DNA of 64,000 nt from Marifrigoribacter sp047730175 (GCF_047730175.1 NZ_CP159833.1:2542001-2606000), one strand, 5' to 3'. Shown: positions 41,592 through 51,856, numbered from the stretch's first letter. Made by a program: numbers and translations. Notes: generated by a model not told the origin, from the sequence alone.

Positions 41592-44147
41592 ATGGCTGAA
41601 GGCGAAAAATTAATTCCTATAAATATTGAGGATGAAATGAAATCGGCTTACATTGATTATTCAATGTCGGTTATTGTGTCTCGTGCATTACCAGATGTTA
41701 GAGATGGTATGAAACCTGTACATAGACGTGTTTTATTTGGTATGCATGAGTTGGGATTAAAAGGAACAGGTGCTCATAAAAAATCTGCAAGAATTGTTGG
41801 AGAAGTTTTAGGTAAGTATCACCCGCATGGTGACACCTCTGTTTATGATGCTATGGTACGTATGGCTCAACATTGGAGTTTACGTTATATGCTTGTCGAT
41901 GGCCAAGGTAACTTTGGTTCAATTGATGGTGACAGTCCTGCAGCAATGCGTTATACAGAAGCCCGTATGCAGAAGATTTCTGAAGACATGTTGGCAGATA
42001 TCGATAAAGAAACAGTAGATCATCAATTAAACTTCGATGATACCTTAAGAGAACCAACAGTATTGCCTACGAGAGTTCCAGGTTTATTAATTAATGGAGC
42101 TTCAGGAATTGCTGTAGGTATGGCAACAAATATGCCTCCTCATAATTTAACAGAGGTTATTGATGGAACCATCGCCTATATTGAAGATAATGATATAGAT
42201 ATTGATGGATTAATGGAGTACATAAAAGCTCCCGATTTTCCAACGGGAGGTGTTATATATGGTTATGAAGGTGTAAAAGATGCCTTTCATACCGGTAGAG
42301 GAAAAATTGTAATGCGTGCCAAAGCTCATTTTGAAGACGTAAATGGTAGAGAATGTATTATTGTTTCTGAAATTCCTTATCAAGTGAATAAGGCAGATAT
42401 GATTAAAAAAACTGCCGATTTAGTAAATGATAAGAAAATTGAAGGTATTTCAAACATTCGTGATGAATCCGATAGAAAAGGAATGCGCGTTGTCTATATC
42501 TTAAAAAGAGATGCAATTCCTAATATAGTATTAAACATGTTGTATAAGTATACAGCATTACAATCAAGTTTTAGTGTAAATAATATCTGTTTAGTAAAAG
42601 GGAGACCTCGTTTATTAAACCTTAAAGAGTTAATCCATTATTTTGTTGAGCATCGTCATGAAGTTGTAGTTAGGCGTACTGAATATTTATTACGCAAAGC
42701 GGAAGAAAGAGCTCATATTCTAGAAGGATTAATTATAGCTTCTGATAATATTGATGAAGTAATTAGATTAATTAGAGCATCTTCAAACGCAGATGAAGCT
42801 AAAGCTAAGTTAATTGAAGCGTTTAAGCTTTCTGAAATTCAAGCAAAAGCAATAGTTGAAATGCGCTTACGTCAACTTACGGGTCTAGAGCAAGATAAGT
42901 TGCGTACAGAGTATGAAGAATTAATGAATACCATTCAAGGATATAAAGATATACTTGCTAGTAAAGAGATGCGAATGGAAATCATTAAAGAAGAGCTTCT
43001 TGAAATACAAAATAAATATGGTGACGAAAGAAGGTCTATAATAGAATATGCAGGAGGAGATGTAAGTATTACCGATTTAATTGCTGATGAACAAGTAGTA
43101 TTAACTATTTCACATGCAGGGTATATAAAAAGAACTTCACTTACAGAATACAAGAAACAAAATAGAGGAGGAGTAGGTCAAAAAGCCTCTGCTACTCGAA
43201 ATGAAGATTTCTTAGAACATTTATTTGTAGGGACCAACCATCAATACATGCTATTCTTTACACAAAAAGGGAAATGTTTCTGGATGCGTGTATTTGAAAT
43301 TCCTGAAGGAAGTAAAACTTCAAAAGGAAGGGCAATACAAAATCTAATAAATATCGAGCCAGATGATAAAGTGAAAGCTTTTATCTGTACACAAGATTTA
43401 AAAGATGAAGATTATATAAATAGTCATTATGTAATCATGGCAACTAAAAAAGGACAAGTTAAAAAAACTCCTTTAGAACAATATTCTAGACCTCGTACCA
43501 ATGGTATTAATGCAATTACTATTAAAGAGGATGATGAGCTTTTAGAAGCAAAACTTACCACGGGAGATAGTCAAGTAATGTTGGCCGTTAAATCTGGGAA
43601 AGCAATTCGCTTCGAAGAAGAGAAGACTAGATCTATGGGTAGAAATGCTTCTGGAGTTAGAGGTATCCGCTTAAAAGACGAAAAAGATGAAGTAATTGGA
43701 ATGATTACTATTAATGAATCTGAATCTGAAGTACTTGTTGTTTCTGAAAATGGCTATGGTAAACGTTCTAGTGTTGAGGACTATAGAATCACTAACCGTG
43801 GAGGGAAAGGTGTTAAAACAATAAGTGTTACAGAAAAAACAGGAAATTTAGTCGCTATTAAAAACGTTTGCGATACTGATGACTTAATGATTATTAATAA
43901 ATCTGGAATTGCAATTCGTATGGCAGTTGAAGATTTAAGAGTTATGGGAAGAGCAACTCAAGGTGTTCGTCTTATTAAAGTGCGTGAAAATGATGCTATA
44001 GCAGCTGTAGCTAAAGTGATGCATGAAGACGATGAAGAAGATATAGATGGTCTAGAAGGTGAAGAAGAAAATGAGGATGGCACAACTATTAATAATTCTG
44101 AAAATGATGATTCAACAAATAACACAGAAAACGATAACAACGAATAA
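41592..44147 (+). CDS. gyrA: DNA gyrase subunit A
   Basis: This 851-residue type II topoisomerase A subunit cuts and rejoins DNA. The catalytic tyrosine is in AAMRYTEARM; the quinolone-resistance region KYHPHGDTSVYDAMVRMAQ follows the usual HPHGD pattern. The C-terminal beta-pinwheel carries the GyrA-box-like QNRGGVGQKA. It ends in an acidic Asn/Asp/Glu tail (about 820-851: DDEEDIDGLEGEEENEDGT), a flavobacterial trait. It is 10 bp upstream of a TPR gene and probably co-transcribed. Confidence 0.97.
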   Translation: MAEGEKLIPINIEDEMKSAYIDYSMSVIVSRALPDVRDGMKPVHRRVLFGMHELGLKGTGAHKKSARIVGEVLGKYHPHGDTSVYDAMVRMAQHWSLRYMLVDGQGNFGSIDGDSPAAMRYTEARMQKISEDMLADIDKETVDHQLNFDDTLREPTVLPTRVPGLLINGASGIAVGMATNMPPHNLTEVIDGTIAYIEDNDIDIDGLMEYIKAPDFPTGGVIYGYEGVKDAFHTGRGKIVMRAKAHFEDVNGRECIIVSEIPYQVNKADMIKKTADLVNDKKIEGISNIRDESDRKGMRVVYILKRDAIPNIVLNMLYKYTALQSSFSVNNICLVKGRPRLLNLKELIHYFVEHRHEVVVRRTEYLLRKAEERAHILEGLIIASDNIDEVIRLIRASSNADEAKAKLIEAFKLSEIQAKAIVEMRLRQLTGLEQDKLRTEYEELMNTIQGYKDILASKEMRMEIIKEELLEIQNKYGDERRSIIEYAGGDVSITDLIADEQVVLTISHAGYIKRTSLTEYKKQNRGGVGQKASATRNEDFLEHLFVGTNHQYMLFFTQKGKCFWMRVFEIPEGSKTSKGRAIQNLINIEPDDKVKAFICTQDLKDEDYINSHYVIMATKKGQVKKTPLEQYSRPRTNGINAITIKEDDELLEAKLTTGDSQVMLAVKSGKAIRFEEEKTRSMGRNASGVRGIRLKDEKDEVIGMITINESESEVLVVSENGYGKRSSVEDYRITNRGGKGVKTISVTEKTGNLVAIKNVCDTDDLMIINKSGIAIRMAVEDLRVMGRATQGVRLIKVRENDAIAAVAKVMHEDDEEDIDGLEGEEENEDGTTINNSENDDSTNNTENDNNE

Positions 44148-44157
44148 ATTTTAAAAG

Positions 44158-45423
44158 ATGAAAAAACAAATATTAATTGCAGGATTAATGTTAATTACTG
44201 CTATTTCTTTTGGACAAAAAAAAGAACTTAAAAAAGCAGAAAAGGCTTTAAATTCTGGAGACTATACGGAGGCCGCTTCCTTTTTAAAACAAGTGGAAGG
44301 TCAATTAGGCAGTGCTGAACTAGAAATAAAATCTAAATACTATGTAGTATTAGGTAATTTGAAATTAGCAAATGCTGATACCAATATAGATATATTTACA
44401 GAAGCTGGAGAAGCTTTTAATGAATCATTAAAAATTAATCCAAAAGGTAAAAGTGCATCTGCAGCAGCTGAAGGTATCCAAAACTTAAGAGCATCTGCAG
44501 AAGTTAATGCTAAAAAAAGTTATGCAGCAGAAAACTTTAAGGATGCCGCTAAAAGTTACTATACTATTTATAATTTTGGTAAGAGTGATACATTATATTT
44601 ATATAATGCTTCCATTTGTTCAAGCTTAGCAAAAGATAATGACCTGTCTCTTGCTTATTATACTGAGTTAATAGAAATAGGGTATACTGGAAGTGCTAAA
44701 GAATTTGTTGCAACTGATAAATCTACGGGAGAAGTAAAAGTTTTTACTACTAAAGCAGAAAGAGATCTATTAGTTAAAAGTGGTGACTTTATAAAACCTG
44801 AAATTAAAAATTCAAAATCTATACAAGGAGAGATATTTAGAAAACTTACTGCTGTTTATATTGATATAGGTGAAAATGACAAGGCGATAAGTTTATTAAA
44901 TCAACTAATAACTGAAAGCCCAAATGATTTTGATCTTTTAAATATAGCTTCTAGTATGTATTATAAGTTAGGAGATTTTGATAACTTTAATAAAATGACT
45001 AAAAAGTTAATAGAGTTAAAACCAGATGATGAAAATCTTTATTTTAACTTAGGTGTTACTAATTCAAAAAATGGCAACAAGGAAGAAGCATTAAAGTATT
45101 ATTCTAAGGCTATTGAACTAAATCCAGATTATGATGCTGCTTTAATTAATAAAGCACAATTAATTCTTGAAGGAGAATCTGCGATTATTGAAGAAATGAA
45201 TGCTTTAGGTACTTCAAGTGCAGATTATGATAAATATGATGAATTAAAAGAACAGAAAAATGAATTATATAGAGAGGTTATTCCTTATTTAGAAAAAGCT
45301 TCAATTTTACGTAATGATGATATTGAATTAGCAAAAACGTTAAAAAACATCTACGAACTTTTAGGAATGGATGATAAGTCTAAAGAGATGAAAACTAGAA
45401 TTGAAAATAATGGCGGTCAATAG
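44158..45423 (+). CDS. Secreted or periplasmic tetratricopeptide-repeat protein
   Basis: A 421-residue protein with an N-terminal signal (ILIAGLMLITAISFGQ). TPR-like helical pairs fill most of the rest, e.g. NSGDYTEAASFLKQVEGQLG, KSYAAENFKDAAKSYYTIY and LYFNLGVTNSKNGNKEEALK. The last two repeats are canonical. TPRs act as protein scaffolds. The gene follows gyrA by 10 bp, an arrangement common in flavobacteria, but a functional link with gyrase is not implied. Confidence 0.85.
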   Translation: MKKQILIAGLMLITAISFGQKKELKKAEKALNSGDYTEAASFLKQVEGQLGSAELEIKSKYYVVLGNLKLANADTNIDIFTEAGEAFNESLKINPKGKSASAAAEGIQNLRASAEVNAKKSYAAENFKDAAKSYYTIYNFGKSDTLYLYNASICSSLAKDNDLSLAYYTELIEIGYTGSAKEFVATDKSTGEVKVFTTKAERDLLVKSGDFIKPEIKNSKSIQGEIFRKLTAVYIDIGENDKAISLLNQLITESPNDFDLLNIASSMYYKLGDFDNFNKMTKKLIELKPDDENLYFNLGVTNSKNGNKEEALKYYSKAIELNPDYDAALINKAQLILEGESAIIEEMNALGTSSADYDKYDELKEQKNELYREVIPYLEKASILRNDDIELAKTLKNIYELLGMDDKSKEMKTRIENNGGQ

Positions 45424-45447
45424 ACTGAAATTACTATAAAATATAAT

Positions 45448-45479
45448 AAAAAAGGTTCCAATTTTGGAACCTTTTTTTT
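45448..45479 (+). terminator. Bidirectional terminator between the TPR and NlpC/P60 genes
   Basis: AAAAAAGGTTCCA pairs with TGGAACCTTTTTT; T tracts on both strands end the two converging genes. Confidence 0.85.
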
Positions 45480-46227
45480 ATACAATACGTTTAATAACGC
45501 GTAATTTATGCGTGTGTTTTCCTAATTCAATATTGAAAATTCCAGAGTGGTCCAAATGATCAATCCTTACCTTTCCATGTGCATGAATAATTCTGTGATC
45601 TTCCATGATAATTCCTACATGCGTAATGTTTCCCTCCAAGTTATCAAAAAACGCTAAATCACCAGGTTCACTTTCTTCAATAAAACTTAAAGATTCCCCT
45701 TGAGTAGCTTGTAAGCTAGCATCTCTTAATAATTGAACTCCATTTAATTTATACACCATTTGTGTAAATCCACTACAATCAATTCCAAAAGGGGTTTTGC
45801 CTCCCCATAAATAAGGACTGTTTAAATAATGTAATGCGGTTTCTATAATGTGTAGTTTTGCTCGTTTTTCTGAAATAAAATTTCCTTCAAAAGAATGATT
45901 TAGAAATGTAGCATTTTGCACATTACTTCCATAACAAATTGATAGTAATCCGTTTTCTGAATCTGTTACAAAATCCACCAATTCAGAAGATAATTGAGGC
46001 TTAGAAGAATTAAGCTCGTGATACTCTTCTTCAGAAATTATAATAAATTGTTTGTTGTCTATCCAACCTTCATAAGTATCTAAGCTTAGTCGAATTCGGC
46101 TCCATTTTTTTCGTTCTTCTAGAACTTTAAAAATTTCACCGTATAATACTTGGGAAACTAACTCACTAGCATCTGCAGTTTCTGCCCTTAACGGAACAAT
46201 ACTTAAATTACAAATACCGTATTTCAT
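45478..46227 (-). CDS. NlpC/P60 family cell-wall hydrolase with SH3 domains
   Basis: This 249-residue protein has an N-terminal SH3-like part (about 1-75: YGICNLSIVPLRAETADASE, SRIRLSLDTYEGWIDNKQ) and a C-terminal NlpC/P60 peptidase domain. The catalytic triad is visible: Cys in FGIDCSGFTQMVYKLNG, His in NITHVGIIMED and His in HAHGKVRIDH. It cuts D-Glu-(m)DAP bonds in peptidoglycan stem peptides. No signal peptide is obvious, so a cytoplasmic recycling role (YkfC-like) is possible. Copy 2 of the repeated leader precedes its ATG. Confidence 0.88.
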   Translation of the reverse strand: MKYGICNLSIVPLRAETADASELVSQVLYGEIFKVLEERKKWSRIRLSLDTYEGWIDNKQFIIISEEEYHELNSSKPQLSSELVDFVTDSENGLLSICYGSNVQNATFLNHSFEGNFISEKRAKLHIIETALHYLNSPYLWGGKTPFGIDCSGFTQMVYKLNGVQLLRDASLQATQGESLSFIEESEPGDLAFFDNLEGNITHVGIIMEDHRIIHAHGKVRIDHLDHSGIFNIELGKHTHKLRVIKRIV

Positions 46228-46315
46228 GTGTCTTTATTATTTTTTATAAGGGTCACATGCTGTTCGCAATTAGACATTTCGCTGAATGATAAGATTATTA
46301 ATAAGCTCGTTTCAT
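46228..46315 (-). repeat. Repeated leader element, copy 2 (upstream of the NlpC/P60 gene)
   Basis: The cleanest copy. On the minus strand it reads ATGAAACGAGCTTATTAATA, TTATCATTCAGCGAAATG, then TCTAATTGCGAACAGCATGT, GACCC and, after an A-rich stretch, TAATAAAGACAC directly joined to the gene's ATG. Blocks and order match copy 1 without its nested palindrome. Confidence 0.6.
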
Positions 46316-46347
46316 TTATTTTTTTTCTTGGATAATTTTTAAAAATA

Positions 46348-47526
46348 TTAAGCTCTTTCAAGTACCAATGCAGAGGCGCCACCACCTCCATTACAAATTG
46401 CTGCAGCTCCTATTTTTCCATTATTTTGCTTAAGCACATTGATCAGTGTAATTAATATTCTTACACCACTACACCCTAAAGGATGTCCTAATGATACAGC
46501 TCCACCGTTTACATTAACGTTAGAGTCATTTAATCCTAATAGTTTCATATTAGCTAATCCAACGACAGCAAAAGCTTCATTAAATTCAAAATAATCTACA
46601 TCATCTATAGAGATATTCGCTTTAGAGAGTGCTTTAGGTAGGGCTTTTGAGGGAGCCGTAGTAAACCATTCTGGTTCATGAGCAGCATCTGCATAACCTT
46701 TTATTATAGCCAAGGGAGTTAGATTTAATTCTTTTGCCTTTTCAGCACTCATTAATATCATTGCTCCAGCACCATCATTAATTGTTGATGCATTTGCAGC
46801 TGTCACAGTTCCTTCTTTTGTAAATACTGCACGTAAGGTTGGAATTTTCTCCATTCGCACGTTTTTATATTCTTCATCCTCTGAAATAATTACTGGCTCA
46901 CCACGTCTTTGTGGAATTTCAACAGGAACAACTTCATCATTAAATTTTCCTTCAGACCATGCTTTAGCAGATCTTTTATAAGATTGAATCGCATAATTAT
47001 CTTGATCTTCTCTTGAAAAATTATGTTCAGTAGCACATAAATCAGCACATACGCCCATTGCATTATTATCGTATGCATCAACCAAGCCATCTTTCTGCAT
47101 TCCATCTTCCATAGATTTTTGGCCAAATTTATGTCCATTTCTTAGGTGTACATAATGTGGAATATTACTCATACTTTCCATACCTCCAGCAATAATAATA
47201 TCAGCATCTCCAAGCGCAATAGCTTGTGCTGCATTCATCACTGCTTTCATACCTGAAGCACAAACTTTATTTATTGTAGTACAGGGTACATTATTTGGAA
47301 TTCCAGCATGAATTGCTGCTTGTCTTGCAGGAGCTTGTCCAACACCTGCTTGTATCACATTACCCATATACACTTCTTGTACAAGGTTAGGGTCTAAATT
47401 AATTTTTTCTAAGGCTCCTTTAATAGCCGTAGCCCCTAATTGGGTCGCTGTTATAGAAGATAGACTTCCCATGAAACTTCCTATTGGAGTTCTTACTGCA
47501 GATACAATGACAACTTCTTTACTCAT
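46348..47526 (-). CDS. Acetyl-CoA C-acetyltransferase (thiolase)
   Basis: A 392-residue type II thiolase. The acylated cysteine is in NKVCASGMKAV; the histidine is in NGGAVSLGHPLGCSGVR; the second cysteine is in AAICNGGGGASA. It condenses or cleaves acetyl- or acyl-CoA. Length and motifs suit the acetoacetyl-CoA type (AtoB/PhaA). It has no fad partner next to it. The start MSKEVVIVSAVRTPIG is the family's usual N-terminus. Confidence 0.95.
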   Translation of the reverse strand: MSKEVVIVSAVRTPIGSFMGSLSSITATQLGATAIKGALEKINLDPNLVQEVYMGNVIQAGVGQAPARQAAIHAGIPNNVPCTTINKVCASGMKAVMNAAQAIALGDADIIIAGGMESMSNIPHYVHLRNGHKFGQKSMEDGMQKDGLVDAYDNNAMGVCADLCATEHNFSREDQDNYAIQSYKRSAKAWSEGKFNDEVVPVEIPQRRGEPVIISEDEEYKNVRMEKIPTLRAVFTKEGTVTAANASTINDGAGAMILMSAEKAKELNLTPLAIIKGYADAAHEPEWFTTAPSKALPKALSKANISIDDVDYFEFNEAFAVVGLANMKLLGLNDSNVNVNGGAVSLGHPLGCSGVRILITLINVLKQNNGKIGAAAICNGGGGASALVLERA

Positions 47527-47706
47527 TAGATTGAATTATAATTATTAAATAAATAATGCAATTTTAATACATTATAAAATCGACTGCGAATTTACGCATT
47601 TATTACCAAATTATCAATCTTAAAATGGGCGTGTATTATTAACAAATTTAAAAGGTCTTGGGATAAATCATTCGTTATGTATACCTTTACTTTTCGTAAA
47701 AATATT

Positions 47707-47820
47707 TATGAACCGAACATAATAAAAAGTTTATTACCCAGCGAAATGATAACTAGCAAACATCATACCTGTACTGAGCAATGTCGAAGTGTTATCGTTT
47801 TAATATAGTAATATAGCCAC
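47707..47820 (+). repeat. Repeated leader element, copy 3, degenerate (upstream of pgpH)
   Basis: On the plus strand ATGAACCGAACATAATAA, then CAGCGAAATG, AACTAGCAAACATCAT, then an inserted CCTGTACTGAGCAATGTCGA-type short repeat, and finally TAATATAGCCAC joined to the pgpH ATG at 47821. Blocks keep the order of copies 1 and 2 and the same orientation toward the downstream gene. The match is weaker, so the call is less sure. The gap 47527-47706 shows nothing else. Confidence 0.45.
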
Positions 47821-49866
47821 ATGAAAACTTACTTTTCTTTTTTTGGTAGAAATCAATCCCTTATTTATAAGGTGTTACTATTTGTACTTGCGACCTTATT
47901 AACTATTTATTTATTACCAAAAGGAGGGAAATTTAAATATAACTTTCAAAAAGGAAAACCTTGGCAATATGAAAACCTGTATGCTCCCTTTAGTTTTACG
48001 ATTAAAAAGGATAAAGAAACGTTAGCAAAAGAAACAGATGCAATAAAAGATAAAGCAAGACCATATTTTGTATATAATACGGATGTTGTTGAAAAAGTAA
48101 AGGCAAGATTTTCAGAACTAATGGAAACAGATTATGTTGATAGTCTTTATTTATTTCCTAAATCTTCTGTTGTAATAGTAGGAAATTCAACTCTTAATTC
48201 GATTTATAAAAATGGTATTAAGGAAGAGTTACATAGTTATTCAAAAGATAAGCTTATCTATCTTAAAAGAGGGAATGAAATAGAAGAGTTACCCTATCAG
48301 AGTCTTCTTGAAATTAATGATGTTGAAAGTAAAGTTCTTGCTGAAATAGATAAGGAATCCATGCAGTCTATGGAATCTTTTTTTAATGAAATATTTTCAA
48401 AAATTATTATAGCTAATGTAGCGTTGGATTTAGTTGCTACAGATAATGAGGTTGCCGCAAAGATTAAAGCTATTAATCCTAACCGAGGTTTAATTGAAAA
48501 AGGAGGAAGAATTATAGCTAAAGGTGAAGTCGTAGAAGGTGATAAGTTTCAAATTTTAAATTCACTAAAAGGGGAATATGAATCTCAAGTGTGGAGTAAG
48601 TCTAATTTTTATTGGCTGATATTAGGGTATGCTGTATTAATTTCTCTAGTCTTTTTAATGTTATTTTTATTTCTGAAAAAATACCGAGCCGAAATATATG
48701 AGAATAACACAAAAGTTACTTTTATATTTTTCAATATTATTTTAATGATTTTCATAACAACTTTTGTTGTTAAAATAGATGCAAATTTCGTTTATATTGT
48801 CCCCTTGTGTATTTTGCCTTTAGTATTAAAAACCTTTTTTGACGCACGTTTAGGGCTTTTTGTACATGTACTAACCATTTTGCTATTAGGTTTTATAGTA
48901 CCTAATAGTTTTGAGTTTTTATTTCTTCAAATCATAGCGGGTATTGTTACCATATTGACTATTACAGAACTATATAAAAGAGCTAATTTATTTATTTCTG
49001 TAGGTCAAATTACCTTGATTTATATAGTGGGTTACTTTGCTTTCTTTATTATTCATGAAGGAAATATCGAATTAATTGAGTGGAAAAATTTCGCCTATTT
49101 TATTTTATGTGGTTTGATTACACTCTTTGCTTTTCCTTTAGTATATGCCTATGAAAAAATGTTTGGATTAGTTTCAGATGTCTCTTTATTAGAATTAAGT
49201 GATACCAATTCAAAACTTTTGAAAGAGCTTTCAAATGTCGCGCCAGGAACTTTTCATCATTCTTTAAATGTGGCCAATTTATCTGAAGCTGCTGCAAATG
49301 AAATTGGTGCAAATGCAATGTTGGTTAGGGTAGGAGCTTTATATCATGATATTGGTAAAATGCAAAACCCAATGTATTTTACAGAAAATCAAAAGAGTTC
49401 AATTAATTCACATGATGAATTAGAACCTAAAGAAAGTGCAAGAATAATTGTTGATCATGTTTTAAACGGAATTGAAATAGCTAGAAAGAATAAGCTACCA
49501 GATCGTTTAATTGATTTTATACGAACCCATCATGGAACGAGTCTTGTATATTATTTTTATAAAAAAGAATTAGATAAAAATGGGGAAGCCAATGAAGATG
49601 ATTTTAGATACCCAGGACCTAAACCTTTTTCAAAAGAAACAGCAATATTAATGATGGCTGATAGTGTAGAGGCAGCCAGTAAAAGCTTAAAAGAACCTAC
49701 TTCTTCTAAGATAGATTTATTTGTAGAAAAAATTATTAATGGGCAAATGGAACAGGGTCAGTTCTTAAATGCTAACATTACTTTTAAAGAAATACAAAGC
49801 ATAAAAAAGGTGCTTAAAAAGAAGTTAAATAATATTTATCATCTGCGAATTGAGTACCCCGAATAA
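47821..49866 (+). CDS. pgpH: PgpH-like HD-domain c-di-AMP phosphodiesterase (7TMR-HD)
   Basis: A 681-residue membrane protein. An N-terminal signal anchor (about 15-32) is followed by an extracellular 7TMR-HDED-like domain (about 35-250), seven membrane helices (about 265-455) and a cytoplasmic HD domain with APGTFHHSLNVANLSEAAA, GALYHDIGKM and RTHHGTSLVYYF. PgpH hydrolyses c-di-AMP, the signal for turgor and wall stress. It is preceded by copy 3 of the repeated leader. Function by homology is firm at family level. Confidence 0.88.
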   Translation: MKTYFSFFGRNQSLIYKVLLFVLATLLTIYLLPKGGKFKYNFQKGKPWQYENLYAPFSFTIKKDKETLAKETDAIKDKARPYFVYNTDVVEKVKARFSELMETDYVDSLYLFPKSSVVIVGNSTLNSIYKNGIKEELHSYSKDKLIYLKRGNEIEELPYQSLLEINDVESKVLAEIDKESMQSMESFFNEIFSKIIIANVALDLVATDNEVAAKIKAINPNRGLIEKGGRIIAKGEVVEGDKFQILNSLKGEYESQVWSKSNFYWLILGYAVLISLVFLMLFLFLKKYRAEIYENNTKVTFIFFNIILMIFITTFVVKIDANFVYIVPLCILPLVLKTFFDARLGLFVHVLTILLLGFIVPNSFEFLFLQIIAGIVTILTITELYKRANLFISVGQITLIYIVGYFAFFIIHEGNIELIEWKNFAYFILCGLITLFAFPLVYAYEKMFGLVSDVSLLELSDTNSKLLKELSNVAPGTFHHSLNVANLSEAAANEIGANAMLVRVGALYHDIGKMQNPMYFTENQKSSINSHDELEPKESARIIVDHVLNGIEIARKNKLPDRLIDFIRTHHGTSLVYYFYKKELDKNGEANEDDFRYPGPKPFSKETAILMMADSVEAASKSLKEPTSSKIDLFVEKIINGQMEQGQFLNANITFKEIQSIKKVLKKKLNNIYHLRIEYPE

Positions 49867-49957
49867 CTATAATTTCCGCTGAACAATTAACTTTTTGTTT
49901 TTTATTTTAACTAAGTATTTTTAACTAAAATTTTCATTAATACCTTAAAATTTAACC

Positions 49958-49965
49958 TAATTTTG
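49958..49965 (+). promoter_or_regulatory. -7 box for korAB
   Basis: TAATTTTG fits TAnnTTTG and lies 19 bp before the korA ATG. The -33 region has no clear TTG. Confidence 0.45.
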
Positions 49966-49984
49966 CAATTGCAATTTTTTATAT

Positions 49985-51856
49985 ATGACAACAAAGAACG
50001 CTATAACAAAAAATAAGGATAAAAAACCTGAAGTTTTAGATACCGTAGTCATAAGGTTTGTAGGTGATTCAGGTGACGGAATGCAGTTAACAGGAACTCA
50101 GTTTTCAGACACCTCTGCTATGTTCGGTAACGATGTTGCTACTTTTCCAAATTACCCTGCTGAAATTAGAGCTCCACAAGGAAGTTTATATGGAGTTTCT
50201 GGGTTTCAAGTTCATATTGGTAGTGTAGAAATTAGTACGGCTGGTGATAATGTCGATTTATTGGTAGCGATGAACCCTGCTGGGTTAAAAACAAATTTAT
50301 TTGCTGTAAAGCCTGGACATACCATTATTGTAGATACCGATTCATTTACAAGGAAAAACCTCCAAAAAGCAAAATATGAATCAAACCCACTAGAAGATAA
50401 TAGTTTAGAAAATTATCGAGTTATAGAGGTTTCTATGACTTCCATAACTAAAGAGACTTTAAAAGACATTAAAGGATTAGATAATAAAAGCATTACTCGA
50501 AGTAAAAACATGTTTGCCTTGGGAATGGTTTATTGGATGTATAATCGGTCTGTAGCACATACTACAGACTTTTTCAAAAAGAAATTTGCAACGAAACCAC
50601 ATTTAGTAGAAGCCAATACAAAGGTACTAAATGCAGGTTTTTATTTTGCTGAAACTTTAGAATTAATACCCAATGCATATTCAATTGCTCCAGCAAAAAT
50701 GAAACCTGGAACCTATCGAATTATAATGGGAAATAAAGCAACAGCATGGGGATTCCTTGCAGCTGCTGAGAAATCTGGACTTGAATTATTTTTAGGATCA
50801 TATCCTATTACTCCTGCTTCTGATATTTTACATGAATTAGTAAAACACAAACATTTTGGAGTTAAAGCATTTCAAGCAGAAGATGAAATCGCAGGTATAA
50901 GTTCAGCTATTGGTGCTGCATTTGCAGGAAAATTAGCGATTACAACCACATCAGGACCAGGAATGGCATTAAAAGCAGAAGCTTTAGGATTGGCCATGAT
51001 GATCGAATTACCTTTAGTAATTGTAAATGTACAACGTGGAGGCCCTTCAACTGGTTTGCCTACAAAGACGGAACAATCAGATTTATTACAAGCCATGTAT
51101 GGCCGAAACGGAGAAAGTCCAGTGATTGTTATTGCTGCGAGTACTCCAGCTAATTGTTTTGATTATGCTTTTGAAGCCTCTAAATTAGCTATCGAACATA
51201 TGTCTCCAGTTATATTATTATCTGATGGTTATATAGCAAACGGTTCAGCTCCTTGGAAAATCAAAACAGTTGATGAAATGCCAGAAATCAATAATAATAT
51301 CATTGATAAATATATCGAGAACTGGCACCCCTATAAACGTAATGAGGATTCTTTAGCAAGAAATTGGGCTATCCCTGGAACAAAAGGTTTAGAACATAGA
51401 GTGGGAGGTTTAGAGAAGGATAGAGTTTCTGGAAATGTTTCTTATATGCCAGAAAACCATGAGTATATGACAAATATTAGGGATGAAAAAATTAAACGAG
51501 TTCAAAATTATATTCCAGATATTGCGAATGAATTTTCTGATGAAGGAGATTTATTAGTCGTAGGATGGGGTGGAACCTATGGTTCATTACATTCAGCTGT
51601 AAAAGAAATGTATGAAGATGGATTTACAAATGTTGGGTTCCTACATTTTAATTATTTAAACCCACTTCCGAAGAATACAAAAGAAATTTTATCTAAATAT
51701 AAAAAGATTATTGTTTGTGAATTGAATAATGGACAATTTGTTAAAGTGTTAAAAAGTAATTTTAATGAACTTAATTTCTTGCAGTATAATAAAATTCAAG
51801 GCTTACCATTTGGAAATAGTGAACTGATTCAAAAATTTAAACAATTACTGAAATAG
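49985..51856 (+). CDS. korA: 2-oxoacid:ferredoxin oxidoreductase, alpha subunit (gamma-alpha fusion)
   Basis: A 623-residue chain in which the gamma domain (about 20-210, starting VVIRFVGDSGDGMQLTG) is fused to the alpha/pyrimidine domain (about 240-620: YPITPASDILHEL, GPGMALKAEALGLAMMIELP). With KorB it oxidises 2-oxoglutarate (or another 2-oxoacid) to the acyl-CoA using thiamine and ferredoxin. KorB starts 2 bp after its stop. The fused form is usual in Bacteroidota. Substrate choice is by homology only. Confidence 0.92.
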   Translation: MTTKNAITKNKDKKPEVLDTVVIRFVGDSGDGMQLTGTQFSDTSAMFGNDVATFPNYPAEIRAPQGSLYGVSGFQVHIGSVEISTAGDNVDLLVAMNPAGLKTNLFAVKPGHTIIVDTDSFTRKNLQKAKYESNPLEDNSLENYRVIEVSMTSITKETLKDIKGLDNKSITRSKNMFALGMVYWMYNRSVAHTTDFFKKKFATKPHLVEANTKVLNAGFYFAETLELIPNAYSIAPAKMKPGTYRIIMGNKATAWGFLAAAEKSGLELFLGSYPITPASDILHELVKHKHFGVKAFQAEDEIAGISSAIGAAFAGKLAITTTSGPGMALKAEALGLAMMIELPLVIVNVQRGGPSTGLPTKTEQSDLLQAMYGRNGESPVIVIAASTPANCFDYAFEASKLAIEHMSPVILLSDGYIANGSAPWKIKTVDEMPEINNNIIDKYIENWHPYKRNEDSLARNWAIPGTKGLEHRVGGLEKDRVSGNVSYMPENHEYMTNIRDEKIKRVQNYIPDIANEFSDEGDLLVVGWGGTYGSLHSAVKEMYEDGFTNVGFLHFNYLNPLPKNTKEILSKYKKIIVCELNNGQFVKVLKSNFNELNFLQYNKIQGLPFGNSELIQKFKQLLK

